Assembly (NCBI GenBank): GCA_016714015.1
Contig: JADJNZ010000011.1
Location: 1 to 64,000, forward strand
Direction of reading: 5' to 3'
From: Gemmatimonadota bacterium
Lineage (GTDB): Bacteria; Gemmatimonadota; Gemmatimonadetes; Gemmatimonadales; Gemmatimonadaceae
DNA length: 64,000 bases
Shown here one piece after another: positions 30,768 through 40,071 of this stretch; positions within the stretch are counted from its first letter, which is position 1, and each line of letters opens with the position of its first letter. Position numbers and translations under genes: made by a program. The notes under the pieces were generated by a model. The model was not told where the DNA came from. It did not search any database and saw only the letters and a program-made list of their open reading frames with translations.

Positions 30768-31981
30768 AGTCTAACGGGCTCCCACCTGCGCTGCTCGCGC
30801 AGTGGCGTGACGACACGCCGGGGTGCGCGGACCGCATCCACCTGAACAACGCCGGCGCGGCGCTCATGCCCGCGCCGGTGCATCGCGCGATCACCGCGCA
30901 CCTCGAGCGCGAGCTGCATCTGGGCGGCTACGAGGCCGCCGACGCCGCCGCGACCGAGATCGCGGCCGTCTACGACGCATGCGCCGCGCTCGTCGGCGCG
31001 CGGGCGCGGAACATCGCCATCGCCGCCAGCGCGACGCATGCGTTCGCGGCTGCGCTCGCGGCCTTCGACTGGCGCCCCGGCGACCGCATCCTCACCTCGA
31101 GCGACGACTACGTCAGCAACCAGCTGATGTACCTCTCGCTCCAGCGCCGGCAGGGCGTGGAGTTCGTGCGGTGCCCCGACGCGCCCGAGGGCGGCGTGGA
31201 CCTCGCCGCATGGGCGCGACTGCTGCAGCAGGGGCCGTTCCGCCTCGCGGCGCTCACCTGGATCCCGACCAATGGGGGGCTCATCCAGCCCGCCGAGGAG
31301 GTCGGCGCGCTCTGCCGCGCGGCGGGCGTGCCGTACCTCCTCGATGCGTGCCAGGCGGTGGGCCAACTGCCGGTGGACCTCGCCGCGCTCCAGTGCGACT
31401 ACCTGAGCACGACGGCGCGGAAGTTCCTGCGCGGCCCGCGCGGGATCGGCTTCCTCGCGGTGAGCGACGCGGCACTCGCGCGCGGCGATCACCCGCTGCT
31501 CGTGGACATGCGCGGCGCCCGCTGGGTCGCGGCCGACGAGCACACGCTCGTGGACGATGCGAGGCGCTTCGAGAGCTGGGAGTTCCCGTACGCGCTCGTG
31601 CTCGGCATGGGCGCCGCCGCCCGGTACGCGCGTGAGGTCGGCATCGCCACGGCCGCCGCACGGTCGCACGCGCTCGCGGCGTTCGCCCGCGAGCGGTTCA
31701 CCGCGATCCCCGGGGTGCGCGGGCTCGACCACGGCGCGCGGCTCTCGGCGATCACCACCTACACCATCGACGGCCGGGTCGCGCGCGACGTCGTCCTCGC
31801 GCTGCGTGCACAGGGGATCAACACGAGCGCACAGTCGCGCGAGGATGCGCTCATCGACCTCGACCGCAAGCAGGCGGCGACGCTGCTGCGCGTCTCGCCG
31901 CACTACTACAACACCGAGGACGAGATCGAGCGGGCCGCGCGCGTGCTCGAGGTGCTGCTCAGGTCGTCGTGGGCGCCTTGA
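30752..31981 (+). CDS. Class V aminotransferase / cysteine desulfurase-like PLP enzyme
   Basis: This 409-aa fold-type I PLP enzyme begins HLNNAGAALMPAPVH, a hallmark of the EgtE/isopenicillin-N-epimerase-like branch. PLP contacts include SATHAFAAAL and PYLLDACQAVGQLPVD, and the Schiff-base lysine is in TARKFLRGPRGIGFL. Possible roles are C-S lyase (for example ergothioneine EgtE) or selenocysteine-lyase-like; no egtB or egtD gene is nearby, so the specific reaction is open. GTG 30752 lies in the end of the previous gene. It overlaps the convergent membrane protein by 23 bases. Confidence 0.85.
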   Translation: MHDALKSNGLPPALLAQWRDDTPGCADRIHLNNAGAALMPAPVHRAITAHLERELHLGGYEAADAAATEIAAVYDACAALVGARARNIAIAASATHAFAAALAAFDWRPGDRILTSSDDYVSNQLMYLSLQRRQGVEFVRCPDAPEGGVDLAAWARLLQQGPFRLAALTWIPTNGGLIQPAEEVGALCRAAGVPYLLDACQAVGQLPVDLAALQCDYLSTTARKFLRGPRGIGFLAVSDAALARGDHPLLVDMRGARWVAADEHTLVDDARRFESWEFPYALVLGMGAAARYAREVGIATAAARSHALAAFARERFTAIPGVRGLDHGARLSAITTYTIDGRVARDVVLALRAQGINTSAQSREDALIDLDRKQAATLLRVSPHYYNTEDEIERAARVLEVLLRSSWAP

Positions 31982-32552
31982 GCGTCGCCATCCACCAGCA
32001 GAGGCGCGCCGTGAGCGCGCCGGACGCGAGCAGGACGCACCAGGCCACGAAGCGCACGAACCGCGAGAGCGCGATGTCCTGCTTGAGCCAGCCCATGGAG
32101 CCGAGCAGGTAGTTCCAGTCGTGCACCGCGCCGTCGGGGGAGAAGCTCACGAGGTCGAGCATCTCGTTGCGCGCATCGGCGATGTACCAGGAGAGCTCGG
32201 CGAGGCTCGTCGCGAGGAAGAGCCCGCAGACCGCGACGCCGAACCAGTCCTTGCCGCGCCAGACGAGCGCCATCGCGCCGATGGGGACGAGCAGCTGCGT
32301 GAGCGAGCCGCCGGCGATCCCCATCCACTCGCCCGCGAAGGCCCAGAAGAGGTGCCCGAACTCGTGCGCGCCGAAGATGATCCCGCTCCAGAGCGTCGCC
32401 TCGCCCTGTTCGCGCAGCGGGCGCGGGACCTGGCTGGCGAGCGCGAGGAACAGCAGGGCGCGCCACCACCAGATGCGGCCGGTCGCCCAGGCGCGCATGC
32501 GCTCCCCGAGCGGGGCATCGTCGTCGACCGTCGGGCTCGGCGTGGTGGTCAC
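31959..32552 (-). CDS. Membrane protein with HEFGH metalloprotease-like motif
   Basis: This 197-aa protein has about five hydrophobic segments and the motif GAHEFGHLFWAFAGEW in the second, an HExxH zinc site inside a membrane helix as in M50/rhomboid-like site-2 proteases. The later D or E ligand expected for M50 (NPxxDG) is not obvious, so proteolytic activity is uncertain. The start at 32552 precedes a polar N-terminus of about 20 residues. Confidence 0.65.
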   Translation of the reverse strand: MTTTPSPTVDDDAPLGERMRAWATGRIWWWRALLFLALASQVPRPLREQGEATLWSGIIFGAHEFGHLFWAFAGEWMGIAGGSLTQLLVPIGAMALVWRGKDWFGVAVCGLFLATSLAELSWYIADARNEMLDLVSFSPDGAVHDWNYLLGSMGWLKQDIALSRFVRFVAWCVLLASGALTARLCWWMATLKAPTTT

Positions 32553-32611
32553 GGGGGGAATGTACCGTGCGCCGCGGACCGGTCGCCAACCATCCCGGCG
32601 GGGGGTAAGAT

Positions 32612-35140
32612 ATGCGTATGCGCCCGTCCCCCTCCGCTGTCGTGGGTCGCATCCGGCCGCTCGCGGCGCTCGTTGCCGTGTGGGGGGTGCTCGCGTGCGA
32701 TGGCGCGACCGGGCCGGGGCGGATCCGAAGCCTCGCGCTCGACGTCCCCTCCGACGAGTTGCGGCCCGGGGACCTTATGCGCGTCTCCGCGAAGGCCCTC
32801 GATGCCTCGGGTGATACCGTCGGGGGCGTCGTGGTCCGCTGGCGCTCGCTCACGCCGGGCACCCTCGACGTTTCCACCGATGGGCTCATGCTCGCCAAGC
32901 GCCCCGGCGAGGGGATCGCCCGTGCGACGGTGGGCACGGTCCACGCCGACCTGCGGCTCGATCTCGTCAATCCGCCGATCGCCGAGTTGCGGATCGACCT
33001 CGACACGCTGCGGCTCCTCACGCCGGGGGGCGGCACGCAGGTCCTCGCGCGCGCCTTCGATCACGCCGGGATCGGCATCATCGGCGCGACGTTCGAATGG
33101 GAGTCGGCGGCGTCGCGCTTCGCGGCGGTGAGTCCCGTCGGGGTCGTCACGCCGCTCGCGGTGGGACGCAGCGTCGTCACCGTGCGTGCCGAGGGCTTCG
33201 CCGACCAGGTGGTGGTGGATGTGCAGCCGCTCACCGGGCCGTCGGCGCCGATCATCAGCTCGGTCACGCCGAGCACGGTCACGCCCGGGCAATCGGTCGT
33301 CGTGACCGGCCTCGGTTTCGCGGGCGCGGCGGCGGGGAACTCGGTCCTCATCGACGGGACGCCGGTGGTCGTCACCGCGGCGAGCAACACGCAGCTCACG
33401 CTGAGCCTGCCGCCGGCGAGCTCGTTCGCCTGCCAGCCGTCGCGCACCGTCACGTTGCAGGTGGGGACGAGCGGCGGGTTGGGCATCGCGCCGGTGGCGC
33501 TCAACACCGGGACGCCGGTCGCGCTCTCGGTGGGCCAGTCGCTCGCGCTCACCACCGCGTCCGACGCGCGCTGCCTCCTCCTGTCCCCCGCCGCTGGGCG
33601 ATATCTCGTGACCGTGCCGCATGCGGCGCGCGCGTACGGCGCGGGGCCCGCCTCGCTCACGCTCCGCGGCGATGCCGTCGGCGCGGGCGGTGCGACGCTC
33701 GACGGCGCGGCCGTGGCCGCGGAGCGGAACGCCGTGGCCGTCCGCGAAGCGTCGGCACGGCTCGAGGGTGCGCGCGGCCGCGTCGATGCGCGTGAGTGGT
33801 TGGCCGGCCGTCGCGCCCGTGCGCAGGCCCGCGCGCATGGGCGCCTGCTCGAGGCCAATGCCGAGGCCGCCCGCGGTCGGCCCGCGTCTTCCGCGCCCGC
33901 GCTGCTTCGCGCGCCCGCGGCCAACGGCGCCGCGCTCACCGCACCGACGCTCGGCAGCATCGTCCCGCTCCGCATCCCGGCCATCGGCCAGGCGAACGTC
34001 TGCTCCGAGTACACGGCCATCGGTGCGCGCGTGGTGCATGTGGGAGAGCACGTCGCGCTCCTCGAGGACACCGCCACCGTCGCCGAGTACGGCGCCACCG
34101 TCGCCGGGCAGATGGACCTCGACTATCAGGCGATCGGCGCCGAGCTCGAGGCGCGCGGCTGGCCCATCGTGCAGGCGTTCGGCAATCCGCTGGTCATGGA
34201 CAGCCGGCTCGACGACAACGGCCGCGTGATGATCGTCTTCACGCCGCGCCTCAACGCGCGGCTCGGGGGCGCGGTCCTCGCCGGCGTGGTCACCTGCGAC
34301 TTCTTCCCGCGCGCGCAGTTCGCCGCGAGCAACGTCGGCGAGTACCTCTACGCGCAGGTGCCGCAGTCGCTCGCCGACGGCATGGAGGCCGGGTCGCGCA
34401 CCCTCTGGCGGCACGAGATGCGGGCGACGCTCGTGCACGAGCTCAAGCACGTCACCTCGTACGCCGAGCGTATCGTCCGCGGACAGCCGCTCGAGGAGCA
34501 GTGGCTCGAGGAGGCCACCGCGCGCCACGCGGAGGAACTCTGGTTCCGGGCGGCGTACGGCGCGGTGCGATTCTCCAACGCCGACTTCTCGGCGTCGCTC
34601 GCCTGCGAGCTGCGCGCGAACGACCCGGCGTATCCCGCCTGCGCCGACGCGCCGCGCGCCATGCGACCGCACCTCGAGGCGCTCTGGACGTTCCTCGATG
34701 CCCCGACGGCGCGGTCCCCGCTGGGCGGTGATGCGGGCGACTTCTCGTACTACGGAAGCGCCTGGGCGCTCACGCGCTGGCTGGCCGACCTCGAGGCCCC
34801 GAGCGAACCGCTGTTGTTCACGGCGCTCACGGTGAACCGGCAGTCCGGGGTCGCCAACCTCGAGGCGCGCACCGGCCGCGGGTGGGACGAGCTGCTCGTC
34901 GAGTGGTCGCTCGCGATGGTGTCGGATGATCTCGCGGGATTCGTCGCGGAGTCCCCGCGACTCCGGTTCCCCTCGTTCGACCTGCGCTCGATCTACCAGG
35001 GACTCTGCGACGTGGCCGGGTCATGCGTGGTGCCGGTGCCGTCCCCTTCGCGCGCCCTTGGCCGGTGCAGCCGCTCGCGCTGCAGGGCGGGAGCTTCGCG
35101 GCCGATCTCGTCGGGATCGAGCCCGGCGGCTTCGCCGTGA
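32612..35140 (+). CDS. Large HExxH lipoprotein with IPT/TIG and Ig-like domains; late frameshift
   Basis: This protein of up to 842 aa has a lipoprotein signal (LAALVAVWGVLAC), Ig-like repeats in the first 200 residues, an IPT/TIG domain (PIISSVTPSTVTPGQSVVVT), then a metallopeptidase-like region with LVHELKHVTSYAERIV followed by EEQWLEEATARHAEELW, where a downstream Glu could complete the zinc site. From about base 35043 the reading frame becomes Arg/Ser-rich while the next frame (to 35349) continues with a plausible protein (PWPVQPLALQGGSFAADLVG). One C seems missing from the run at 35042-35046. Intact, the gene would run to about 35300-35349. Probably a surface or periplasmic peptidase. 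Confidence 0.75.
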   Translation: MRMRPSPSAVVGRIRPLAALVAVWGVLACDGATGPGRIRSLALDVPSDELRPGDLMRVSAKALDASGDTVGGVVVRWRSLTPGTLDVSTDGLMLAKRPGEGIARATVGTVHADLRLDLVNPPIAELRIDLDTLRLLTPGGGTQVLARAFDHAGIGIIGATFEWESAASRFAAVSPVGVVTPLAVGRSVVTVRAEGFADQVVVDVQPLTGPSAPIISSVTPSTVTPGQSVVVTGLGFAGAAAGNSVLIDGTPVVVTAASNTQLTLSLPPASSFACQPSRTVTLQVGTSGGLGIAPVALNTGTPVALSVGQSLALTTASDARCLLLSPAAGRYLVTVPHAARAYGAGPASLTLRGDAVGAGGATLDGAAVAAERNAVAVREASARLEGARGRVDAREWLAGRRARAQARAHGRLLEANAEAARGRPASSAPALLRAPAANGAALTAPTLGSIVPLRIPAIGQANVCSEYTAIGARVVHVGEHVALLEDTATVAEYGATVAGQMDLDYQAIGAELEARGWPIVQAFGNPLVMDSRLDDNGRVMIVFTPRLNARLGGAVLAGVVTCDFFPRAQFAASNVGEYLYAQVPQSLADGMEAGSRTLWRHEMRATLVHELKHVTSYAERIVRGQPLEEQWLEEATARHAEELWFRAAYGAVRFSNADFSASLACELRANDPAYPACADAPRAMRPHLEALWTFLDAPTARSPLGGDAGDFSYYGSAWALTRWLADLEAPSEPLLFTALTVNRQSGVANLEARTGRGWDELLVEWSLAMVSDDLAGFVAESPRLRFPSFDLRSIYQGLCDVAGSCVVPVPSPSRALGRCSRSRCRAGASRPISSGSSPAASP

Positions 35141-35293
35141 TCGAGCTCGCGCTCGATGCCGCGGTCGCGGCGCAGGCGCTCGAGCTCCGGGGCTATCGCG
35201 GCGCGCCGCTCCCGCCGGGCGTTCGCCTCGGGATCGTCCGCGTCAGTGAACCGCACGCGGCCGCGCGCCGTCGGCGCGGCCGCGTGACGCGGG

Positions 35294-37843
35294 TCAGCCC
35301 TCGCGCAGCGCCGCCATCGGCGTCTCGCGGAAGACATCACGTCCGGTGAGCAGGCCGATCGACACCGCGAGCAGCGTCATCGCCGCCGCGATCCCGAACG
35401 CCGGCAGCAGCGCCGGTGTGAAGCTCCCCTCGAACACGAACGTCACCAGCGCCCACGACCCGCCGAAGGCGAGGAGCATCCCCGAGAGCGAGCCGAGCAG
35501 GCCGAGGAGGGCGTACTCCGCGAGGAGGATGCGCCCGATCTGGCTGCGCGTCGCGCCCAGCGTCTTGAGCAGCACCCCTTCGCGCAACCGGTCGCGCCGC
35601 GTCGCCGCCACCGCGCTGAAGAGCACCGGGATGCCCATCGCGAGCGAGAAGAGCGCGAGGAAGCGCACGGTGAGCGTGACCTTGTCCACGATCCCCGTGA
35701 TCGTCTTCCGCACGAGCGAGAGGTCGATGCTCGAGACGTTCGGGTAGCGCTTCACCGCATCGCGCTGCAGCCGCGCGACCGCCGTGTCGGCCTCCACCGC
35801 GCTCACGAGCACGAACTGCTTGGGCGCCGCGGCGATCGCCGCCGGCTGGAAGACGGCGAAGAAGTTCGGCTCGAAGCGCCCCCAATCCACCTCGCGCCGG
35901 CTCGTGAGTCGCGCGCGCACCCGCACGCCCTGCACGTCCCACGTGACGGTGTCGCCGAGCGAGAGCTTCAGGTCGTTCGCCACGTCCTGTTCCATCGAGT
36001 ACTCGAACACCTCGGCCGACGCGTCGGCCTTCCCGAACCAGGTGCCGGCCGTGACCGTCTCGGTGTGCACCGTGGAGTCGCGGTAGGTCGAGCGATACTC
36101 GCGCCGCAGCGCCCAGTAGCGTGCCGGGATCGCGTGCGCCGCCGCCCAGGCGTCGGTCGTCTGGCCGTTGATCTCGACGATCCGCATGGTGACGATCGGC
36201 GTCGTCGAGACGAGCTCGTGCCCATGCCCGCGCACGAGCGAGTCGAGCCCCGGCGCCTGGTCCTCCTGCACGTCGAAGAACACCAGATTGCCGCGCGAGT
36301 TGGCCGCGGTGATGTCGAACGACTTGAGCAGGTTCGCCTGCACGAGCACGATCGTCGTGACGAGGAACGAACCGAAGCCGAGGGCGAGCACCACGGCGCG
36401 CGTCTGGCTGTTGGGTCGGTAGAGGTTCGCGACGCCCTGCCGCACGACGTACGGCCAGCGGGGGGAGACGAGGCGACGCGCGAGACGGGAGAGCAGCACC
36501 GCGCTCCCGTAGAGCAGGCCGATGCTCGTGAAGACCCCGGCCGCGAAGAAGAGGCCCTGCTGCGTCGTGTCGGCGCGATCGATCGCGAGGAGGAGCACGC
36601 TCGCCACCGCCGCGAGGTTCACCACCCAGGTCGCGCTGTCGCGGCGGCTCGCCGCGGAGAGTGCCGCGTCGTCGCGCCGGATCGCCTGAAGCGGCGACAC
36701 TCGACGCAGCACGAGCAGCGGCCGGAGCGCGAACACCAGCGCCACCCAGACGCCCACCGCGAGCCCGAGCAGGATCGCCGACGGGACGATGGTGACGGCG
36801 ACATCGACGGGGAGGAAATCGCCGAGCACCTGAGGGAGAAGGAACTGGATGCCCACGCCGAGCGCGGCACCGATCGTCGCGCCGAGGAGGCCCATCGCGC
36901 CGGCCTGCAGCAGGTAGATCGTGAGGACCTGTGCCCCCGAGGCGCCGAGGCAGCGGAGCACCGCGACGGTGTCGATCTTCCGCTGCACGAACGCGTTCAC
37001 GCCGCTGGCGACGCCGATCCCGCCGAGCAGCAGCGCGATGAGGCCGACGACGCCGAGGAACTTGGCGAGCTGGGTGATCGCGTCGGTGAGGTCGATCTCG
37101 TTCTCGACCACGGTGCGAGCGCGCGCGCCCGCCGAGTCGAGGCGCGGCCGGAGCGGCGCGACCCAGGTGGGCCCGGCGACGCCCACCGGCAGCTTGAGCA
37201 CCGCCTCGTACTCGGCGCGGCTGCCGAGCCCGATGAGCTGCGTCTCGGCGAGATAGCGGTCGGGGATGAAGATGCGTGGCCCGACCGTCGCCGCGATGCC
37301 CGGGTCGCCGGGGACGTTGGTGAGCGAGGCGCGGATCACGAAGCGCCCGTAGCCGATCGCGAGCGTGTCACCGATGCGCGCGTCGAGCGCGATCAACAGC
37401 GCCGGGTCGACGTAGGCGTTGGGACCGTCCTGCAGCGCCGCCCACGCGCCGACCGGATCGGTGATCACGTCGCCATAGAACGGATAGCCCGGCGAGACGG
37501 CGCGCACCTGCGCGAGGCGGGTGCCCTCGGAGGGGAGCGCCTGCGCCATGGAGGCGAAGCTCACGACGCGGGCCGACGGCACGCCCGCGGTGGCGAGCGA
37601 GTCGAGGATCGAGTCGAGGGCCGGCGTGAAGCCGTTGCGCGCGCGGAGCTGCACGTCGCCGCCGAGGAGCGCCTTCGACTGCGCCTCGATGCTCTGGTTG
37701 ACGTTGGCCGCGAAGGAGTCGATGGCGACGAGCGCGGCGACGCCGAGCGAGATCGAGCTCATGTAGAGCAGGAGCCGGCGGCGCGCGGTGCGGCTCTCGC
37801 GCCAGGCGAGCGCGAGGAGCGTGGAGAACGGGGCGCGGCCCAT
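35294..37843 (-). CDS. ybbP: ABC transporter permease, YbbP/FtsX-like
   Basis: This 849-aa permease has two FtsX domains. An N-terminal helix (LLLYMSSISLGVAALVAI) is followed by a MacB-like periplasmic domain, three helices (VVGLIALLLGGIGVASGVNAFVQRKIDTVAVLRCLGA), two linking helices, a second periplasmic domain and the last three-helix block with LREGVLLKTLGATRSQI. It pairs with the ATPase YbbA. In E. coli the same trio tesA-ybbA-ybbP occurs; a role in lipid or envelope maintenance is suspected. ATG 37843 shares a base with the ybbA stop (TGATG). Confidence 0.88.
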   Translation of the reverse strand: MGRAPFSTLLALAWRESRTARRRLLLYMSSISLGVAALVAIDSFAANVNQSIEAQSKALLGGDVQLRARNGFTPALDSILDSLATAGVPSARVVSFASMAQALPSEGTRLAQVRAVSPGYPFYGDVITDPVGAWAALQDGPNAYVDPALLIALDARIGDTLAIGYGRFVIRASLTNVPGDPGIAATVGPRIFIPDRYLAETQLIGLGSRAEYEAVLKLPVGVAGPTWVAPLRPRLDSAGARARTVVENEIDLTDAITQLAKFLGVVGLIALLLGGIGVASGVNAFVQRKIDTVAVLRCLGASGAQVLTIYLLQAGAMGLLGATIGAALGVGIQFLLPQVLGDFLPVDVAVTIVPSAILLGLAVGVWVALVFALRPLLVLRRVSPLQAIRRDDAALSAASRRDSATWVVNLAAVASVLLLAIDRADTTQQGLFFAAGVFTSIGLLYGSAVLLSRLARRLVSPRWPYVVRQGVANLYRPNSQTRAVVLALGFGSFLVTTIVLVQANLLKSFDITAANSRGNLVFFDVQEDQAPGLDSLVRGHGHELVSTTPIVTMRIVEINGQTTDAWAAAHAIPARYWALRREYRSTYRDSTVHTETVTAGTWFGKADASAEVFEYSMEQDVANDLKLSLGDTVTWDVQGVRVRARLTSRREVDWGRFEPNFFAVFQPAAIAAAPKQFVLVSAVEADTAVARLQRDAVKRYPNVSSIDLSLVRKTITGIVDKVTLTVRFLALFSLAMGIPVLFSAVAATRRDRLREGVLLKTLGATRSQIGRILLAEYALLGLLGSLSGMLLAFGGSWALVTFVFEGSFTPALLPAFGIAAAMTLLAVSIGLLTGRDVFRETPMAALREG

Positions 37844-38562
37844 CAGGCGGTCGTGGCGGTCGCGGGCGCGATGGCGGGTGCGCCGGCGGCGCGCGACGGG
37901 CGATCCTCGACGACGAGGCCGTCCTTGAGGCGGATCACCCGCTGCGCATGCTCGGCGAGCGTGAGGTCGTGCGTGACGATGACCACCGTGGCGCCGGACT
38001 CGCGATTGAGCTCGTCGAGGAGCGCGACGATGCGGTCGCCGGTCGCGCCATCGAGGTTGCCCGTGGGCTCGTCGGCGAAGAGGATGCGCGGCTGGTTGGC
38101 GAAGGCGCGGGCGATGGCGACGCGCTGCTGCTCGCCGCCGGAGAGCTGGTTGGGGAAGTGCCCGGTGCGATCCCCGAGCCCGACGCGGTGTAGCAGGTCC
38201 TTGGCGCGCGTCGCCGCATCGGCGTCGCCGCGCAGTTCGAGCGGGACCTGCACGTTCTCCATCGCCGTCAGGGTGGGGATGAGTTGAAACGACTGGAAGA
38301 TGAACCCAACTTTCTCGCCACGGAGCTTGGCGCGCGCGTCCTCGTCGAGGCGCGAGAGGTCGGCGCCGTCGAGGAGCACGGAACCGCGGGAGGGCAGGTC
38401 GAGTCCCGCGAGCAGGCCCAGGAGCGTGGTCTTGCCGCTCCCCGACGGGCCCACGATGGAGACGAACGTGCCTTGGGGGATGTCGAACGACACCTCCCGG
38501 AGCACCGCCAGGGCGGAGGTGCCGCTCTGGTATTCCTTGGTCAGGTCTCGAGCCGCGAGCAT
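37843..38562 (-). CDS. ybbA: ABC transporter ATP-binding protein, YbbA/LolD type
   Basis: This 239-aa ATPase has Walker A VGPSGSGKTTLLGLLAGLD, Q-loop FIFQSFQLIPTL, signature NQLSGGEQQRVAIAR, Walker B ILFADEPTGNLD and switch His VIVTHD, the MacB/LolD/YbbA class that drives FtsX-type permeases by mechanotransmission. It is followed at a TGATG overlap by its permease and starts only three bases from the divergent tesA-like gene. About 20 residues at the C-terminus are Ala/Thr-rich and not conserved. Confidence 0.92.
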   Translation of the reverse strand: MLAARDLTKEYQSGTSALAVLREVSFDIPQGTFVSIVGPSGSGKTTLLGLLAGLDLPSRGSVLLDGADLSRLDEDARAKLRGEKVGFIFQSFQLIPTLTAMENVQVPLELRGDADAATRAKDLLHRVGLGDRTGHFPNQLSGGEQQRVAIARAFANQPRILFADEPTGNLDGATGDRIVALLDELNRESGATVVIVTHDLTLAEHAQRVIRLKDGLVVEDRPSRAAGAPAIAPATATTA

Positions 38563-38565
38563 CGA

Positions 38566-39339
38566 ATGCGTGTGGACGTGAGGAAGTGGGGCGTGGCGCT
38601 GGGGCTGGCGACGCTGGTCGCCTGCGGGGGCGGTACTGAATCGAAGCCGGCGTCGGACGCGCGGGTTCCCGTGGAATCAACCACGGTGACGGCTGCGCCA
38701 GCAACGGCGGGCACGACGGCCGGTGCACCGGCCGGCTCCGGATCTGGTCCGCGCGTGCTGATCGTCGGGACGAGCCTCACGGCCGGTCTGGGGCTCGATC
38801 CCGACTCGGCGTACCCGGCAGTGCTGCAGCGGCTCGCCGATTCGTCGGGCTATTCGGTGCGGGTCGTCGCGGCGGGGCTCTCGGGGGAGACGTCGGCCGG
38901 GGCGCTGCGCCGCATCGACTGGTTGCTCCGCGACCGTGCGGACGTGGTGGTGATCGAGGCCGGGGCGAACGACGGACTCCGCGGCCTGCGGGTGGACACG
39001 ACGCGGGCGAATCTCGTGGCGATCGTGAAGCGCGTGCGGGCGGCGAACCCGGCGGCGCGGGTGCTGCTGGCGCAGATGGAGGCGCCGCCGAATCTCGGGG
39101 CGGCGTACACGCGGAGCTTCCACGATGCGTTCCTGGAGGTGGCGCGCGAGGAAGGGGTGGTGCTGATCCCGTTCTTCCTGCAGGGCGTGGCGGGGGACCG
39201 GTCGCTGAACCAGGAGGACGGGATCCACCCCAACGCGGAGGGGGCTCGGCGGGCGGCGCGGAACATGTGGAAGGCGCTGGGGCCGGTGCTGCGTGAGGTG
39301 CCCGGGGCGTTCTCGCGCGGCGGGGCCGGCCCGGGGTGA
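38566..39339 (+). CDS. tesA: Arylesterase / lysophospholipase L1 (TesA-like GDSL lipoprotein)
   Basis: This 257-aa SGNH hydrolase has a lipoprotein signal (WGVALGLATLVAC) and a linker of about 40 Ser/Thr/Ala-rich residues. Block I is LIVGTSLTAGLGLD (Ser in a GTSLT variant of GDSL), block II Gly is in AAGLSGETSAG, block III is EAGANDG and block V is DGIHPNAEG with Asp and His. It should hydrolyse esters or lysophospholipids in the periplasm. It is divergent from ybbA, the conserved neighbour of tesA in many proteobacteria. Confidence 0.9.
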   Translation: MRVDVRKWGVALGLATLVACGGGTESKPASDARVPVESTTVTAAPATAGTTAGAPAGSGSGPRVLIVGTSLTAGLGLDPDSAYPAVLQRLADSSGYSVRVVAAGLSGETSAGALRRIDWLLRDRADVVVIEAGANDGLRGLRVDTTRANLVAIVKRVRAANPAARVLLAQMEAPPNLGAAYTRSFHDAFLEVAREEGVVLIPFFLQGVAGDRSLNQEDGIHPNAEGARRAARNMWKALGPVLREVPGAFSRGGAGPG

Positions 39340-39347
39340 GGGGTCGG

Positions 39348-39376
39348 TTGACCGCGGATGGAGGCCCGGCTAAGAT
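39348..39376 (+). promoter_or_regulatory. Putative sigma-70 promoter of efp
   Basis: TTGACC (39348-39353), 17 bases, TAAGAT (39371-39376) form a well-spaced vegetative promoter in an AT-richer patch. The leader to ATG 39426 would be about 42 nt. Confidence 0.6.
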
Positions 39377-39425
39377 TATAGGCTGTCTTGTTTTAGCCTG
39401 TCCTCCACGCTTGCACTGACCTCAT

Positions 39426-39992
39426 ATGGCGCTCCCGGCAACGCAGATCCGTCGTGGCATGGTGATCGTGTTCGAAGGCGATCCCTGCCGCATCATCGAG
39501 TTCCGCCACCACACGCCGGGCAACCTCCGCGCGATGGTGCAGGCGAAGCTGAAGAACCTCCGCTCGGGGAACAACTTCGAGCACCGGTTCCGCGCCGACG
39601 ACCAGCTCCACAAGGCGGACATGGAGACGCACGAGCTCCAGTTCCTCTACAAGGGCGGCGACTCGTACCACTTCATGAACACGGAGAACTACGAGCAGCT
39701 CGAGATGGACGACGAGACGCTCGGGGACAACGCGCCGTGGATGCAGGACAACATGATGGTGATCGTGGAGTTCTATAACGGGAAGCCGATGTCGGTCCAG
39801 CTGCCCCAGTTCCTGAACCTGACGATCACGGACACGGCGCCGGTGATGAAGACGGCGACGAAGACGGCGAGCTCGAAGCCGGCGGTGCTGGAGAACGGCG
39901 TGACGATCAACGTGCCGGAGTTCATCGCGACGGGGGAGCGGGTGCGGGTGAACCCGAACACCGGCGAGTACATGGACCGGGCGAAGGACTGA
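39426..39992 (+). CDS. efp: Translation elongation factor P
   Basis: This 188-aa three-domain protein rescues ribosomes stalled at polyproline. Domain I runs to about residue 65, the OB domains follow, and the C-terminal signature is INVPEFIATGERVRVNPNTGEYMDR. The tip of the domain I loop reads HHTPGNLRAM, so the residue aligned with the modified Lys34 of E. coli EF-P is Asn33, with Arg two later. No epmA, epmB or earP gene is nearby. Length is normal. It has its own promoter at 39348 and terminator at 39998. Confidence 0.97.
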   Translation: MALPATQIRRGMVIVFEGDPCRIIEFRHHTPGNLRAMVQAKLKNLRSGNNFEHRFRADDQLHKADMETHELQFLYKGGDSYHFMNTENYEQLEMDDETLGDNAPWMQDNMMVIVEFYNGKPMSVQLPQFLNLTITDTAPVMKTATKTASSKPAVLENGVTINVPEFIATGERVRVNPNTGEYMDRAKD

Positions 39993-39997
39993 GACTG

Positions 39998-40040
39998 GCG
40001 GCGGGCGCCGGTTGATTAGGGCGCCCCGCCGGTTTATTTT
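39998..40040 (+). terminator. Rho-independent terminator after efp
   Basis: GGCGGGCGCC pairs with GGCGCCCCGCC (one bulge) around a nine-base loop, followed by the T-rich tail GGTTTATTTT. It separates efp from the tRNA cluster. Confidence 0.7.
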
Positions 40041-40071
40041 CCCTGACTCTCGGGCTTTGCCGCCGGGACAT

